Assembly: GCA_949987565.1 (NCBI GenBank) | Contig: OX465119.1 | Location: 10,426,441 to 10,490,440 of the forward strand | DNA length: 64,000 nt | From: Luidia sarsii | Lineage: Eukaryota > Echinodermata > Asteroidea > Paxillosida > Luidiidae | Direction: 5' to 3' | Part shown: in pieces, positions 1 through 11,754 of the stretch | Layout of the letters: every line of letters starts with the position of its first letter | Numbering within the stretch: the stretch's first letter is position 1 | The notes under the pieces: model-generated | Databases searched by the model: none | Seen by the model: the letters and a program-made list of their open reading frames with translations, nothing else | Told to the model about the DNA's origin: nothing | Translations under genes and position numbers: made by a program

Positions 1-109
1 GAAAAAAAAAACCTAAACCGAATTTAGACCTTCAATAATTGTATTGTAGACAATATCCATTATCTGGCACAACAACCACTTCCCGAATTAACATAAACAT
101 ATATTTTGT

Positions 110-510
110 CCTTGAGCCTTTGAGAAAGGTCCTGCTAGGATAGAAGCGTCCGGCAATATTTTAGTTAAATACACTCATTTGTAAGAACAGATTGAAAACA
201 TGACAAAACAGATATCGGTATATTTTGTCCTTGTCACTTTGCCTTTGAGAAAGGTCCTGCACGGATCGAAACGTCAGGCCCACTAAACTTTGAGATTAGC
301 ATTTTCGTAAATTTAGTCAGTAAGAAGTTTGCAACATTGTTGTTTATTACTCTAAAATCTTAAAGTGATATACAAAAATGTTGCAAACTGCTTACTGACT
401 AAAATTACCAAAATGCAAATCTAAAATTTAGTGGGCCTGACGTTTCGATCCTAGCAGGGCCTTTGAGAAAGGTCCTGCTAGGATCGAAACGTCAGGCCCA
501 CTAAATTTTT
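110..510. mobile_element. Solo Penelope-like tails, one plus, then a tail-to-tail inverted pair
   Basis: Copies of the motif taggatcgaaacgtcaggcc occur at about 138-152 (diverged) and 232-290 (+). At 374-460 (-) and 463-510 (+) the two tails face each other, forming a near-perfect palindrome around gcagggcctttgagaaaggtcctgc. A MITE is inserted directly at the right end. Confidence 0.75.
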
Positions 511-674
511 GCGCAGTGGCTGTTGTTACGGCAGTCGTCCGTGTGGTTCCCTGACTTGATTGTATTTCGTCAGCATTGCAGGCTGATAGTATGGCTCCAA
601 GAGCTAAACATCCTGACAAATACTGTGAAGTCAGGGAACCAAACGAACGACTGCCGCAACACCAGCCACTGCGC
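511..674. mobile_element. 164-bp MITE with about 46-bp inverted termini and 7-bp target duplication
   Basis: The left end gcgcagtggctgttgttacg and the inverse of the right end gcgcagtggctggtgttgcg continue as matched arms to ggttccctgact. The flanks aattttt (504-510 and 675-681) form a 7-bp direct repeat. The element sits in the Penelope-like tail next to the SLC16-like exon. Confidence 0.85.
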
Positions 675-739
675 AATTTTTGACTCTAAAATCTTGCCTA
701 GAATCTTTCCCATCAGCGGCTTTGTCTTTGACAACTCAC

Positions 740-881
740 CCGTGGCGGCAGCGCTGGCTCCGAACTCTCTGCGTAGGTCCTCGAAGAAGACGTGCGAGTT
801 GCAGACGACGCCGCTGCTGAGCAGACACTGCACGAAGGCCGCGGCCAGCACCAGGCGCTTCCAGGCGGTGCGCCCGGCCAT
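740..881 (-). CDS. First coding exon of an SLC16-like MFS transporter (partial, runs off left edge)
   Basis: The exon runs from an ATG at 881, in a strong start context (GCAGCCATGGCC), to a donor reading ACGG|GTGAGT at 740. The 47 codons start MAGRTAWKRLVLAAAFVQCL and end FFEDLRREFGASAAATG. The pattern of a first membrane helix, then VFFEDLRREFGAS and a small-residue stretch matches the first transmembrane segment and following loop of monocarboxylate transporter-like (SLC16) major facilitator proteins. These are proton-linked or facilitative plasma-membrane transporters. An upstream in-frame ATG at 962 exists but encodes a less membrane-like leader. The remaining exons would lie left of position 1. 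Family assignment rests on one short exon, so another MFS family is possible. Confidence 0.55.
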
Positions 882-1460
882 GGCTGCCTCTCGCCCCGGT
901 AGCCCCCGACCAGAGGACGGCCCACTCAGCTCAGACGTTACCGCCAGCAAAAAAATCCCCACGGAGCGGTTACGGGTCGACTAGTATACCGTTACCTCTC
1001 TCTGCGTGAGCTTCGCGGTGAATGCGCGCAGCCGCAGACTCGTACGACTGCGCACGCACAGCTACAGCCGCATAACACATGTACACCCACTTGCGTAATA
1101 CACCCACAGGTACCAACTACATTACATCACATTACATTACATTTATTTACATACTCATCAAATCAAAAATCAACATGAGAGTGGTCGGTAGCTTCAATGA
1201 AGCTTGCTAGCAAAAGTAATAGTAACAATGATGACGATAGAATATAATTATGAGTATGAAGGTTGTTAAGGGAAGCCGAGGCTTATAGGAACAACCTTGG
1301 GACAGACAAATACCGACAAACAAGACAAAACCAGAACAGAGTAAACGAACGTAACAACCGATCAGCTAATAATTATAAGTCAATAATGATAAACCAATGT
1401 AAACTGAGGACAACCAATAATGCTAATATAAAGATGAACTAACACAAGGAAAGTTATTGG

Positions 1461-1712
1461 TCAGGAAGCTGTGTTATAATGGGAGAGGAGGGCTCTTTTG
1501 TACGACCTTTTGAAACGAGCCACACAAGACTGACCTTGTATTCGGTTATTGATGGCATTCCAGAGCCGAGGACCATAATAGCGGAGTGGGTTCGTGGAAC
1601 TACGTGCATTGAGAACTGTATCCGTCCAGTTACCAACGCGTACCGCTACTCCATTGTCCGACCGAAATTGAATAGGTTGACTTGCTTCTGACTGGTGCCC
1701 CCACTCCGGCAA
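1461..1712 (-). mobile_element. Non-LTR retrotransposon remnant: C-terminal reverse transcriptase segment
   Basis: The minus-strand frame includes NPLRYYGPRLWNAINNRIQG and VARFKRSYKRALLSHY. This pattern (ARxxGPxLWNxL followed by FKxxL+xxL) ends many LINE reverse transcriptase ORFs. It has no catalytic part and is a short 5'-truncated copy abutting tRNA-like SINE sequence. Confidence 0.65.
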
Positions 1713-1800
1713 AGACTAGTTGACTATTTGGGGAAGCCCGCCATCTAAGGGATGGGTAGCTCTGGAGAGCACTGGTGTACGTTAATCTCGGGTTAAAGTT
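1690..1800 (+). mobile_element. Diverged tRNA-like SINE copy
   Basis: This copy shares ccggcaaagactagttgact, then ccatctaaggg and a damaged A box (gggtagctctggagagc), with the better SINE at 52880-53075. The B box is decayed (cgggttaaagttcg). Confidence 0.6.
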
Positions 1801-3149
1801 CGTGTTTGTCTACTTTTCATTATTCTGAATGATACGTTTAGGTTTTGTGATGTGCCTCCCCAACCGGTATATACCGTGCCCCCAAACCCACTTCATTCCT
1901 GGATATGACAACGATAAGAAATGACATTACTGAGCAACATTGCACCCATGTAAATACTCATCCTTTTAATGGCTTCATTGTGATAATGCATCAAACAACA
2001 CGACCCATATTAAACACACGGACACCGTTAAAATCCCGATTAGAATACTAATAGGCCTACTTAAAAACTTATTATTATCTCACCTCATCATAATAATATT
2101 ATACGGAAAAAGACCAAAACTAGATCAAGAGTAATCGAGTTGGAGTAAATTAAGGCCTCATTATAATACATCTCTGAATAATCATGTCATTAAAATACCG
2201 AACATTGTCTCCAGTGACAATCGCGTTATCGTGAGCTTTTCATTCAAACAACTACTGCGCATGCGTTTTTAATGACGTTCTAACCACGTGTGTATAGCCT
2301 ATAGACATTTCTTATGTTAGTCGACTGCCTACATGTGACGCTGAAAAAAAAACCCACGCAAAACGAGCCGCTTCATTTCGAAAGAAAGTTGAAATTCAGA
2401 TTCCCTTTAACAATCGAGCAACAGTCTGGGGTAGGTCCTGTTCGGATCGAAACGCGGGGCCCCTTTAAAGTTATATCATTAATTAATTACAACAGAAGTC
2501 TGCATATTTTGTGTAATATACCTTTACCAACCCTATCTCCTAAAATATTGGTCATTCATAAGATTGCATGTCCCTTCAGATTTCCGAAAAAAAAGAACAC
2601 CGTTTGTGATATTTTACAACAGAGACAGAACCTGGCTAGAGACGTCTTCATTTCCGATCACGTGATCCGACGTCACTAGATGAAACTATAATCTTTGCAG
2701 TTTCTGACACTCCCGCCGATAAGAAATGCGTCAGATTCCGCCGATTCCGATCAGATTAAATCATTTCAGATCTAATCGGATCGGAACCATGATCGATGGA
2801 CGGATCCCATCGGATCACGACCCAATTTCAAAACTTCATTTTGCAAATTTTGTTAAAAAGTTCCCCGTTAGTATTTCTATTTTAATTCGCTTGATATATC
2901 AAATAGTGAAAATTGGTCCAAATTCCTCTTAGCTGTAGGTGCAAGCCTTGGCCTTGAATTTCAAGGACTTGTCTGACAAAAATAATTGTTTAACCCCCTC
3001 CCCCCAAAAAAACCACCCTAAAACAACAACAACAAAAACAACAACAAAAACAACAACAACCCAAGATTAAGTTCCCGCGTCATTTCAGCTTTCCAAAAGC
3101 TGAAAGCAAAGGTCGAGATTCTTTGTTAAAGATAAAGCTTCGGAGACCT

Positions 3150-4635
3150 CCTTCTTTGTGTAGGCCCCAAAAGCAATGTGTGCAACCCCCAAAGAAGTGT
3201 GACTGTGCAGGCCCAAAGCAGTGTGTGCAGGCCCCCAAAGCAGTGTGTGCAGGCCCAAAGCAGTGTGTGCAGGCCCCAAAGCAGTGTGTGCAGGCCCAAA
3301 GCAGTGTGTGCAGGCCCCCAAAGCAGTGTGTGCAGCCCCCAAAGCAGTGAGTGCAGGCCTCAAAGCAGTGTGTGCAGGCCCCCAAAGCAGTGAGTGCAGG
3401 CCTCAAAACAGTGTGTGTAGGCCCCAAAGCAGTGTGTGCAGGCCTCAAAGCAGTTTGTGTAGGCCCCAAAGCAGTGTGTGCAGGCCCCCAAAGCAGTGAG
3501 TGCAGGCCTCAAAACAGTGTGTGTAGGCCCCAAAGCAGTGTGTGCAGGCCTCAAAGCAGTTTGTGTAGGCCCCAAAGCAGTGTGTGCAGGCCCAAAGCAG
3601 TGTGTGCAGGCCCCCAAAGCAGTGAGTGCAGGCCTCAAAGCAGTGTGTGCAGGCCTCAAAGCAGTGTGTGTAGGCCCCAAAGCAGTGTGTGCAGGCCTCA
3701 AAGCAGTGTGTGTAGGCCCCCAAAGCAGTGTGTGCAGGCCCCAAAGCAGTGTGTGCAGGCCCCCAAAGCAGTGTGTGTAGGCCCCAAAGCAGTGTGTGTA
3801 GGCCCCAAAGCAGTGTGTGTAGGCCCCAAAGCAGTGAGTGCAGGCCTCAAAGCAGTGTGTGCAGGCCTCAAAGCAGTGTGTGTAGGCCCCAAAGCAGTGA
3901 GTGCAGGCCTCAAAGCAGTGTGTGTAGGCCCCAAAGCAGTGTGTGTAGGCCCCAAAGCAGTGTGTGCAGGCCCCCAAAGCAGTGAGTGCAGGCCTCAAAG
4001 CAGTGTGTGCAGGCCTCAAAGCAGTGTGTGTAGGCCCCAAAGCAGTGTGTGCAGGCCTCAAAGCAGTGTGTGTAGGCCCCCAAAGCAGTGTGTGCAGGCC
4101 CCAAAGCAGTTTGTGCAGGCCCCCAAAGCAGTGTGTGTAGGCCCCAAAGCAGTGTGTGTAGGCCCCAAAGCAGTGTGTGTAGGCCCCAAAGCAGTTTGTG
4201 CAGGCCCCCAAAGCAGTGTGTGTAGGCCCCAAAGCAGTGTGTGCAGGCCCCCAAAGCAGTGTGTGTAGGCCTCAAAGCAGTGTGTGCAGCCGGCCCCCAA
4301 AGCAGTTTTTGCAGGCCTCAAAGCAGTGTGTGCAGGCCCCCAAAGCAGTGAGTGCAGGCCTCAAAGCAGTTTGTGTAGGCCCCAAAGCAGTGTGTGCAGG
4401 CCCCCAAAGCAGTGTGTGTAGGCCCCAAAGCAGTGTGTGTAGGCCCCAAAGCAGTGTGTGTAGGCCCCAAAGCAGTGTGTGTAGGCCCCAAAGCAGTTTG
4501 TGCAGGCCCCCAAAGCAGTGTGTGTAGGCCCCAAAGCAGTTTGTGTAGGCCCCCAAAGCAGTGTGTGTAGGCCCCAAAGCAGTTTGTGTAGGCCCCCAAA
4601 GCTGTGTGTAGGCCCCCAAAGCAGTGAGTGCAGGC
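3150..4635. repeat. 21-bp minisatellite (caaagcagtgtgtgyaggcc), left block, 3' of TMEM179-like gene
   Basis: About 70 units of 20-22 bp run with gtgtgt/gagtgc/tttgtg variants. The common 21-bp period keeps long frames open on both strands (up to about 300 codons of CRPQSSV-type repeats), so those frames are not evidence of genes. Confidence 0.95.
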
Positions 4636-4898
4636 CCAAAATGGCGGTGCCCTGTAACTAAAGTACTTTGACAGTCTAGCGCCCTCTCTTGGCTGCATAG
4701 GCATAATCTATGATTGTAGACGGGTATAAGATAGATGACCGAAGCCTAAGCCTTCATGTTGGTAAACGGCCTATGATTGGAATAGAGATCTATATCGTAG
4801 CCGTTCCAACGGGACTTACATGTCGAAGCGTGAACAGCACAGCGAGATGATCCGGTAGACCCCGTAGACAAAGGCTATGACCGCGGCCACGGCCTGCA
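4636..4898. repeat. Segmental duplication of TMEM179-like exon 2/intron 2 inside the 21-bp array
   Basis: The segment matches 7098-7365 closely, with a small deletion near 4729 and scattered substitutions. It includes intron 2 sequence (aaaatggcggtgccctgtaa) and the 3' part of exon 2. The minisatellite resumes immediately on both sides. Confidence 0.92.
4820..4898 (-). pseudogene. Duplicated 3' part of TMEM179-like exon 2 with mutated donor
   Basis: This 79-base stretch copies the end of exon 2 (from about 7365 down to 7287) with a few substitutions, and keeps a splice donor (GACAT|GTAAGT here versus GACTT|GTGAGT in the gene). It has no acceptor or upstream half, because the copy breaks off into the 21-bp tandem repeat at the bases gcctgc. 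It is the exonic part of the larger 4636-4898 duplication and is very unlikely to be used. Confidence 0.8.
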
Positions 4899-5440
4899 AA
4901 GCAGTGTGTGTAGGGCCCCAAAGTATTGTGTGGAGGCCTCAAAGCAGTGTGTGCAGGCCCCCAAAGCAGTGAGTGCAGGCCTCAAAGCAGTTTGTGTAGG
5001 CCCCAAAGCAGTGTGTGCAGGCCCCCAAAGCAGTGTGTGCAGGCCCCCAAAGCAGTTTGTGTAGGCCTCAAAGCAGTGAGTGTAGGCCCCAAAGCAGTGT
5101 GTGTAGGCCCCAAAGCAGTGTGTGTAGGCCCCAAAGCAGTTTGTGTAGGCCCCAAAGCAGTGTGTGTAGGCCCCAAAGCAGTGTGTGTAGGCCCCAAAGC
5201 AGTGTGTGTAGGCCCCAAAGCAGTTTGTGTAGGCCCTAAAGCAGTGTGTGTAGGCCCCAAAGCAGTGTGTGCAGCCCCCAAATTAAAGCAGTGTGTGCAG
5301 CCCCCAAATTAAAGCAGTTTGTGTAGGCCCTAAAGCAGTGTGTGCAGGCTTCAAAGCAGTGTGTGTAGGCCCCAAAGCAGTGTGTGCAGGCCCAAAGCAG
5401 TGCTTGTAGGCCCAAAAGCAGTGTGTGTAGGCCCCCAAAC
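4899..5440. repeat. 21-bp minisatellite, right block
   Basis: This is the same unit as the left block, about 25 copies. A subvariant carries an inserted attaaa near 5280-5315. It ends about 160 bp before the TMEM179-like stop codon. Confidence 0.93.
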
Positions 5441-5596
5441 TGTCTGTCTCAACACCTCTTAGTGTCGAGATCCTGATGTCAATTGCAACGCCGCTGTATT
5501 ACACCTCTTTAGAGAAACAAACCAAACCCAATTCGCCGCCCCACCGGCCGAAGCACACTTGTGGAGACCCGGTATAGGGCGCCCTCTTGGGTTGGC

Positions 5597-8500
5597 TTAT
5601 TTGGCGTTGTTAGGGAGAGGGAAGCCGCTCTCGGGTCTCTCGGCGAGGCAGTGCAGCACGCCGACGGCCACCAGGGATACCCAGGCGAGGAAGGCCACCC
5701 ACCCAGAGGCCTGCACACGAACCAAAATAATGGAAACACAAAGGTGGGAAGAATTATTCTCAATTCGTTAGGGCGCCCTCAAGAATAGGAATGGACGACC
5801 GATCGAGGGCGCTCTTTTGTGACAGAGCATTCAGTGCAGGAGTATGCGTTACCTCTGCCTTGGAGTAGTCCTCGTAAAATCCAGATCCGTCATAAATGTG
5901 CCAGTCCACTTGCTGAAACAGTTCACAGCTAGATTAAAACAAGAGGAATGAATCAGTCAGTAGTTGCTTGAATCTGGAAAGGCAGGGCAGGGCAGGGCAG
6001 GGCAGGGCAGGGCAGGGCAGGGCAGGGCAGGGCAGGGCAGGGCAGGGCAGGGCAGGGCAGGGCAGGGCAGGGCAGGGCAGGGCAGGGCAGGGCAGGGCAG
6101 GGCAGGGCAGGGCAGGGCAGGGCAGGGCAGGGCAGGGCAGGGCAGGGCAGGGCAGGGCAGGGCAGGGCAGGGCAGGGCAGGGCAGGGCAGGGCAGGGCAG
6201 GGCAGGGCAGGGCATGACATGGCATGGCAGGGCATGGCAGGGCAGGGCAGGGCAGGGCAGGGCAGGGCAGGGCAGGGCAGGGCAGGGCAGGGCAGGGCAG
6301 GGCAGGGCAGGGCAGGGAAGGGCAGGGCAGGGCAGGGCAGGGCAGGGCAGGGCAGGGCAGGGTAGGGCAGGGCAGGGCAGGGCAGGGCAGGGAAGGGCAG
6401 GGCAGGGAAGGGCAGGGCAGGGCAGGGCAGGGCAGACCAAGACAAACAGGACAAACAAGACAACATAACGGAGTCCTGGAAGTACCAACTCACTCGTAAT
6501 TTGCGGTCTGGATCTGCTGCGACCTGAAGCCGTCACATAGAGCGTTGAGGCCGTGGGACAAGACGGCGGCCGCGGCCAGAATGAGAATGGACATCACGCT
6601 GTATACGGGGATGCACAGCACGCGCAACACGGCACTGTGTGCACGAAAACAAAAAGACAAGGACAACGATACAAGATCAGCACGGAGCAATTAGACAATG
6701 ATACTTCCATACAAACGTGTGGCGGTGCACTTTACTTCCGCCCATACTTTGACGCTAGTCGAGTTCCCCATGGCATTACAGTATCCTGACGTCGTTTATC
6801 ATATACACTGTCCGTCTATAGGTTATATAAATTTACGAATCCATGGATCAGGCTCGGGCTCAGGCTTCGTCTCCGTCTGACAAAACCTGAACAATGAAGG
6901 TTGTGGTTTGTCGCCGAATTCGAAGGTTTGATGGCTTGATTGTATGGAATATTCACCAAGAAACTGGGGCCAAACGCTTGTTTCTATATGCCTGTGAGTG
7001 ACATTAAAACAGGTGAGAGAAATATAACCGAAGCCTAAGCCCAAATCTCCGAACCTAAGCCTTCATTTCCCAAACAGCATCTGCTTGCTCTCAGTTTCCA
7101 AAATGGCGGTGCCCTGTAACTAAAGTACTTTGGCAGTCTAGCGCCCTCTCTTGGCTGCATAGGCATAATCTATGGTTGTAGACGGGTATAAAATAGATAT
7201 TATGACCGAAGCCTAAGCCTTCATGTTGGTAACCGGCCTATGATTGGAATAGAGATCTATATCGTAGCCGTTCCAACGGGACTCACAAGTCGAAGCGTGA
7301 ACAGCACAGCGAGATGACCCGGTAGACCCCGTAGACAAAGGCTATGATCGCGGCCACAGCCTGCACGTAGGTGATGTACTGGCAGCGTGGTGGGTCGGAC
7401 GCGCCCAGCTCGAAGTTGGTCAGCGAGGTCCAGATGACCTGACCGCCGAGAGGGCAGTCCCCTTCAAAGGATTCCTGAAGGTGGGAGGGAGAAGGGAGGT
7501 GGAGGAGGGGTGAGAGAGGTTGGGAGAGGTTGAGATTGCGCAACATGGGGTGAAATTCATGGCCCTTTAATAATAATAATAATTAAAGAAGAAGAAGAAG
7601 AAGAAGAAGAAGAATTCCCCTAGATGGTACCTTAGGGAGACATTCCCATAGGGTTGTGCACAACCTTCCCCTGTTTTGTACCTTAGGGAGACATTCCCAT
7701 AGGGCTGTGCACAACCTTCCCCTGTTTTGTACCTTAGGGAGACATTCCCATAGGGTTATGCACAACCTTCCACTGGATGGTACCTTAGGGAGACATTCCC
7801 ACAGGGTTGTGCACAACCTTCCACTGGATAGTACCTTAGGGAGACATTCCCATAGGGCTGTGCACAACCTTCCACTGGATGGTACCTTAGGGAGACATTC
7901 CCATAGGGCTGTGCACAACCTTCCACTGGATGGTACCTTAGGGAAACATTCCCACAGGGTTGTGCACAAACTTACCCCGGATGGTACCTTAGGGAGACAT
8001 TCCCTTAGGATTGTGCACAACCGTCCCCTGTTTTGTACCTTAGGGAGACATTCCCATAGGGTTGTGCACAAACTTACCCTGGATGGTACCCTAGGGAGAC
8101 ATTCCCATAGGGTTGTGCACAACCTTCCACTGGATGGTACCTTAGGGAGACATTCCCATAGGGTTGTGCACAAACTTACCCTGGGTGGTACCCTAGGGAG
8201 ACATTCCCATAGGGTTGTGCACAACCTTCCACTGGATGGTACCTTAGGGAGACATTCCCATAGGGCTGTGCACAACCTTCCACTGGATGGTACCCTAGGG
8301 AGACATCCCCATAGGGTTGTGCACAAACTTACCCTGGATGGTACCCTAGGGAGACATTCCCATAGGGCTTTCACAAACATTACGTCCCTAATTCTAAACA
8401 TCCTCCAAACCAATGAACTCTGTTCTTTCCAGAGTATTCTCTATCTACTATAAAAAAATATGGACAGCAAAGATATGCTTTTATAAGTTAAATGGGACAT

Positions 8501-9616
8501 TTAAGGAGACATCGAAAATGTCTCCCAAATGTCGAGTATCTCCCCAAGATAGCATTAATGACAACAGTGTGTCTCTTAAAGGTCCTATTTAGGCCAATAA
8601 TACTAATAGTACAGGCTTATGATGCGAGCATATCCACATTGCTGGGTGTTCAAGGCGCGGCAAGCTTGAAGACACGAAGTATAGGATCAATGGGGAAGAG
8701 CACATTAGTCATTGAAAACATTAGATACGTTTTTAGCATAGCGATTTGTATGTTGTAGTACAAGACCAAGATCGACGTTGGAGAGGTTAGTGAGTTCCAG
8801 ATGTGAGGAGCTGCCACAGAAAAGGACCCGTCACCCCAGGAGTGCCCAGACTCGTGTTCCCTGAGAAGCTTATTAGTAGCTTGTTTCTGGATTGTAGATT
8901 TATTCCGGGACTAGCTGTAGCGATATCGAGGGCAGAAACAACAACGACGGCGATATGGACAGTTCGCGGGGGTGACCATAATAATAATAGGTAAAGTCAT
9001 CGCCCTTTAGCTCTGAGGTGGGGCGTGGCTGTGAAAAGGAGCCGCTAACTCATCAACAACAGCAACGATGAGTGAAGCAGAAAAAAACAAGCAGAGACCA
9101 AATCCATGTAGACGGACAGTTCCTCCGTCCACTGGTTTTAGGCACATTATGATAGCGGGGTACATTTCAGCATTCACACCACACAGGATGGAGCTTATTA
9201 CTGAGACCAACCGCACACGGCCCCATAACTAGCCCGTCAACGAGGCGCATCCTGACAGCTAGCGTAACGTTCATTCTACGACCCGCTACGTCCCCCTACC
9301 CCTTACCACACCTCTAATCGGAAACCAAAACACTGCCTGTCCTAGACGTGGTGACCCCGACCTGACCCTCGACAACGACCTTTTAATTAATATTAGTCTC
9401 CAATGGAAAAGACTTCTCCGATAAAATCGGGTTGTCAGCCAAAATTCCTTGTATGTTTCAGGGCAAGTTTCCCGTTTTAAAACCATTATAGTAAAAATCG
9501 AGTAAGCGAGCCAGCTAGCCAGCCAGCCAGCCAGCCACAGTCAGCCAGCCAGCCAGCCAGCCAGCCACAGCCAGCCAGCCAGCCAGCCAGCCGCCAGCCA
9601 GCCAGCCAGCCAGCCA

Positions 9617-9648
<32 letters not shown>

Positions 9649-9656
9649 AAGCCACA

Positions 9657-9703
<47 letters not shown>

Positions 9704-9727
9704 GCCAGCCAGCCAGCCAGCCAGCCA

Positions 9728-9759
<32 letters not shown>

Positions 9760-9767
9760 AAGCCACA

Positions 9768-9833
<66 letters not shown>

Positions 9834-9885
9834 CAGTCAGCCAGCCAGCCAGCCAGCCAGCCACAGCCAGCCAGCCAGCCAGCCA

Positions 9886-9918
<33 letters not shown>

Positions 9919-9942
9919 GCCAGCCAGCCAGCCAGCCAGCCA

Positions 9943-9976
<34 letters not shown>

Positions 9977-9987
9977 CAGCCAGCCAT

Positions 9988-10052
<65 letters not shown>

Positions 10053-10066
10053 CAGCCAGCCAGCCA

Positions 10067-10165
<99 letters not shown>

Positions 10166-10687
10166 GCCACCCAGCCAGCCAGCCAGCCAGCCGCCACCCA
10201 GCCAGCCAGCCAGCCAGCCAGCCGCCACCCAGCCAGCCAGCCAGCCAGCCAGCCAGCCGCCAGCCAGCCAGCCAGCGAGCAAGCGAGCGAGCGAGCGAGC
10301 AAGCAAGTAAACAAAGAAACATAGGGACGAACGAAAGAACAAAGGGACGAAAAGACGGAAATAATTATGCAATCAGCCTTTTGACCGACTTTGAAGTTCG
10401 ACAAAATTCCTGCTGTTATTAAAGTTTTGTTCTCGCGTTATTGGATCGTTTGTGGCGAAATAAACAACAAACTTATTGTACATTAGGGAAGCGTTTTCAG
10501 CACCGACACCAACGGGATGGTCGCCATTTTGTTTCTGATCGTCTTCAGGATGACTTTACAAAAACAACCAAGAACTACCACTTACGCTTTGTCTGCCTGT
10601 CAAGGCTGACACGACGATTCCTGAAGCCATCGCCACACTCAGTAGGGAGATCTCGGCTATGGCCAGCACATAGTAGAGCATCGCCAT
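5597..10687 (-). CDS. TMEM179: TMEM179-like four-pass membrane protein, 5 exons, complete
   Basis: Exons (high to low): 10687-10586, 7474-7287, 6634-6494, 5928-5853 and 5710-5597. Every junction has GT and AG ends, phases agree, and the 621 nt give 206 residues plus TAA. The protein begins MAMLYYVLAIAEISLLSVA (TM1). A cysteine-bearing loop EGDCPLGGQVIWTS follows, then TM2 (about 69-92, ending VISLCC). TM3 lies in exon 3 (LRVLCIPVYSVMSILILAAA) and TM4 in exon 5 (GWVAFLAWVSLVAVGVLHC). The loop CELFQQVDWHIYDGSGFYED corresponds to the acidic loop before the last helix of vertebrate TMEM179 (about 230 residues). Molecular function is not established for this family; human TMEM179 is mainly neural. 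All four introns hold repeats: intron 1 is about 3.1 kb with 51-bp and AGCC arrays, and intron 3 has a 5-bp array. Part of exon 2 is duplicated at 4820-4898. Confidence 0.85.
5980..6435. repeat. (GGGCA)n pentanucleotide array in TMEM179-like intron 3
   Basis: About 90 units of gggca are nearly perfect except for a small catgacatggcatgg interruption near 6213-6236 and later gggaa/gggta changes. Regular G-triplets on the plus strand could form G-quadruplexes, while the gene is transcribed from the other strand. Confidence 0.95.
6838..7075. mobile_element. MITE-like copy of the ggcttaggctcgggcttagg family, TMEM179-like intron 2
   Basis: It contains aagaaactggggccaaacgc, aggtttgatggcttgattg and ends rich in gaagcctaagcc. 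Related copies occur at 14640-14890, 22812-22970 and 27296-27656. Confidence 0.6.
7606..9485. other. Rest of TMEM179-like intron 1, no gene seen
   Basis: Apart from a short (gaa)n tract and the 51-bp array, the sequence up to 9485 is ordinary intronic DNA with short frames that lack splice support. I see nothing to annotate. Confidence 0.6.
7618..8370. repeat. 51-bp minisatellite in TMEM179-like intron 1
   Basis: About 14-15 units of accttagggagacattccca then tagggttgtgcacaacctt and ccactggatggt. The period of 51 (17 codons) keeps 265-codon frames open on both strands; these are repeat artefacts. Each unit holds the palindrome gtgcac. Confidence 0.93.
9510..10310. repeat. (CAGC/CCAG)n tetranucleotide array in TMEM179-like intron 1
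   Basis: About 800 bp of ccag-type tetranucleotide repeats have regular cacag and ccgcc interruptions forming a higher-order pattern. The array ends in gagcaagcgagcgagc. Long Ala-Gly-Trp-Leu frames are artefacts. Confidence 0.95.
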
Positions 10688-10820
10688 CGTGTGGAATGTA
10701 AGCCCTTCCCCTCCGTCTGGAAAACAACGGCGGCTATAACCTGTCCCGGTCGCCCGAAGTTCTCTCCTCGTCTGCTAGCTGCCGAAGGCGCCCTCGACGA
10801 CTGCGAACTCCTTCTCCTTC

Positions 10821-10859
<39 letters not shown>

Positions 10860-11754
10860 AACCGTTCTTCTTTGTCTTCGTCTCAAGATCGGCGGCTTCG
10901 AACGTAGTTCCAGAACTTTCCTCGGTCTCTTCGAAGAGATTTCATGAACTGCCTGCGATGAACAACCGCCTCTCAGATCCTGTGACGATGGCTGACTAAT
11001 CAAAAGGCCAGTTGAAAAAAAAAAATTGCACTGAAGACAAAAACAAAGTCAGAATCGATATTGAACCAAAATCGATATCGAAAGAATCGATTCTTAGGTA
11101 TCGTAGAGGTCGGCGTCTGATAATTGCCTTCGAAGCAACATTTTTTATACAAATGAGATTTGAAGGATTTCAAGATGAGAATAGCAGAGTGAGTAGGTTT
11201 GCGGTGACACCGTGCAAAATGTCTTATTCAGCATTCTGTACCGAACACAAGTCAACGCTAAATCACGGGCGTAGGATGTCAATAGTGCTTTGTCAATGGC
11301 TTTGAAATGACCAAGAAGAAGAATAAGAAGGGAGACGAAAAAAAAAAACCAGAACAAAAATAAAGACTCTTCCGCTTCGCTGTAGCAGCGGAACAGTGAA
11401 TCATTTGACATTATGTCACAATGTGGTTTGTGATCTTACGCTTGGGAGGAAGACTTTCCACACTCGGCTCGTCGTTATCAACACGGTTCTTCGCTGGTAT
11501 CGACTCCGCGGGATTCGAGTGTCGACGCTATTCGGTTTCATCACCGCCCCCTCCCATCCCCTCCCTCTCACAAAGTAGTCCAGCAATCTCCCCCTCGCCC
11601 TCAACTGGGCGACTACCGCACATGATCACACATGCGCAGCACCAAATGAACGTGTTCCCCTTTCACTGGAGACACTGACTCAGGTTCCGGTAGCGTGATG
11701 ACCCCCGTGCTATCCCTGTACGACACAGGGACCGTCTCCTACCATTTCCTGTGG

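Noticed and set aside
3080..4704. Long frames with CRPQSSV or THTALGP repeats on both strands
   Set aside because: They follow directly from the 21-bp unit; frames are open on both strands with no splice or start context.
5934..6536. 200-codon ALPCPALPC and GRAGQGRAG frames
   Set aside because: Translation of the GGGCA pentamer array in an intron.
9486..10404. 285-codon AGWLAGWLAG frame resembling a membrane protein
   Set aside because: Tetranucleotide repeat artefact inside TMEM179-like intron 1.
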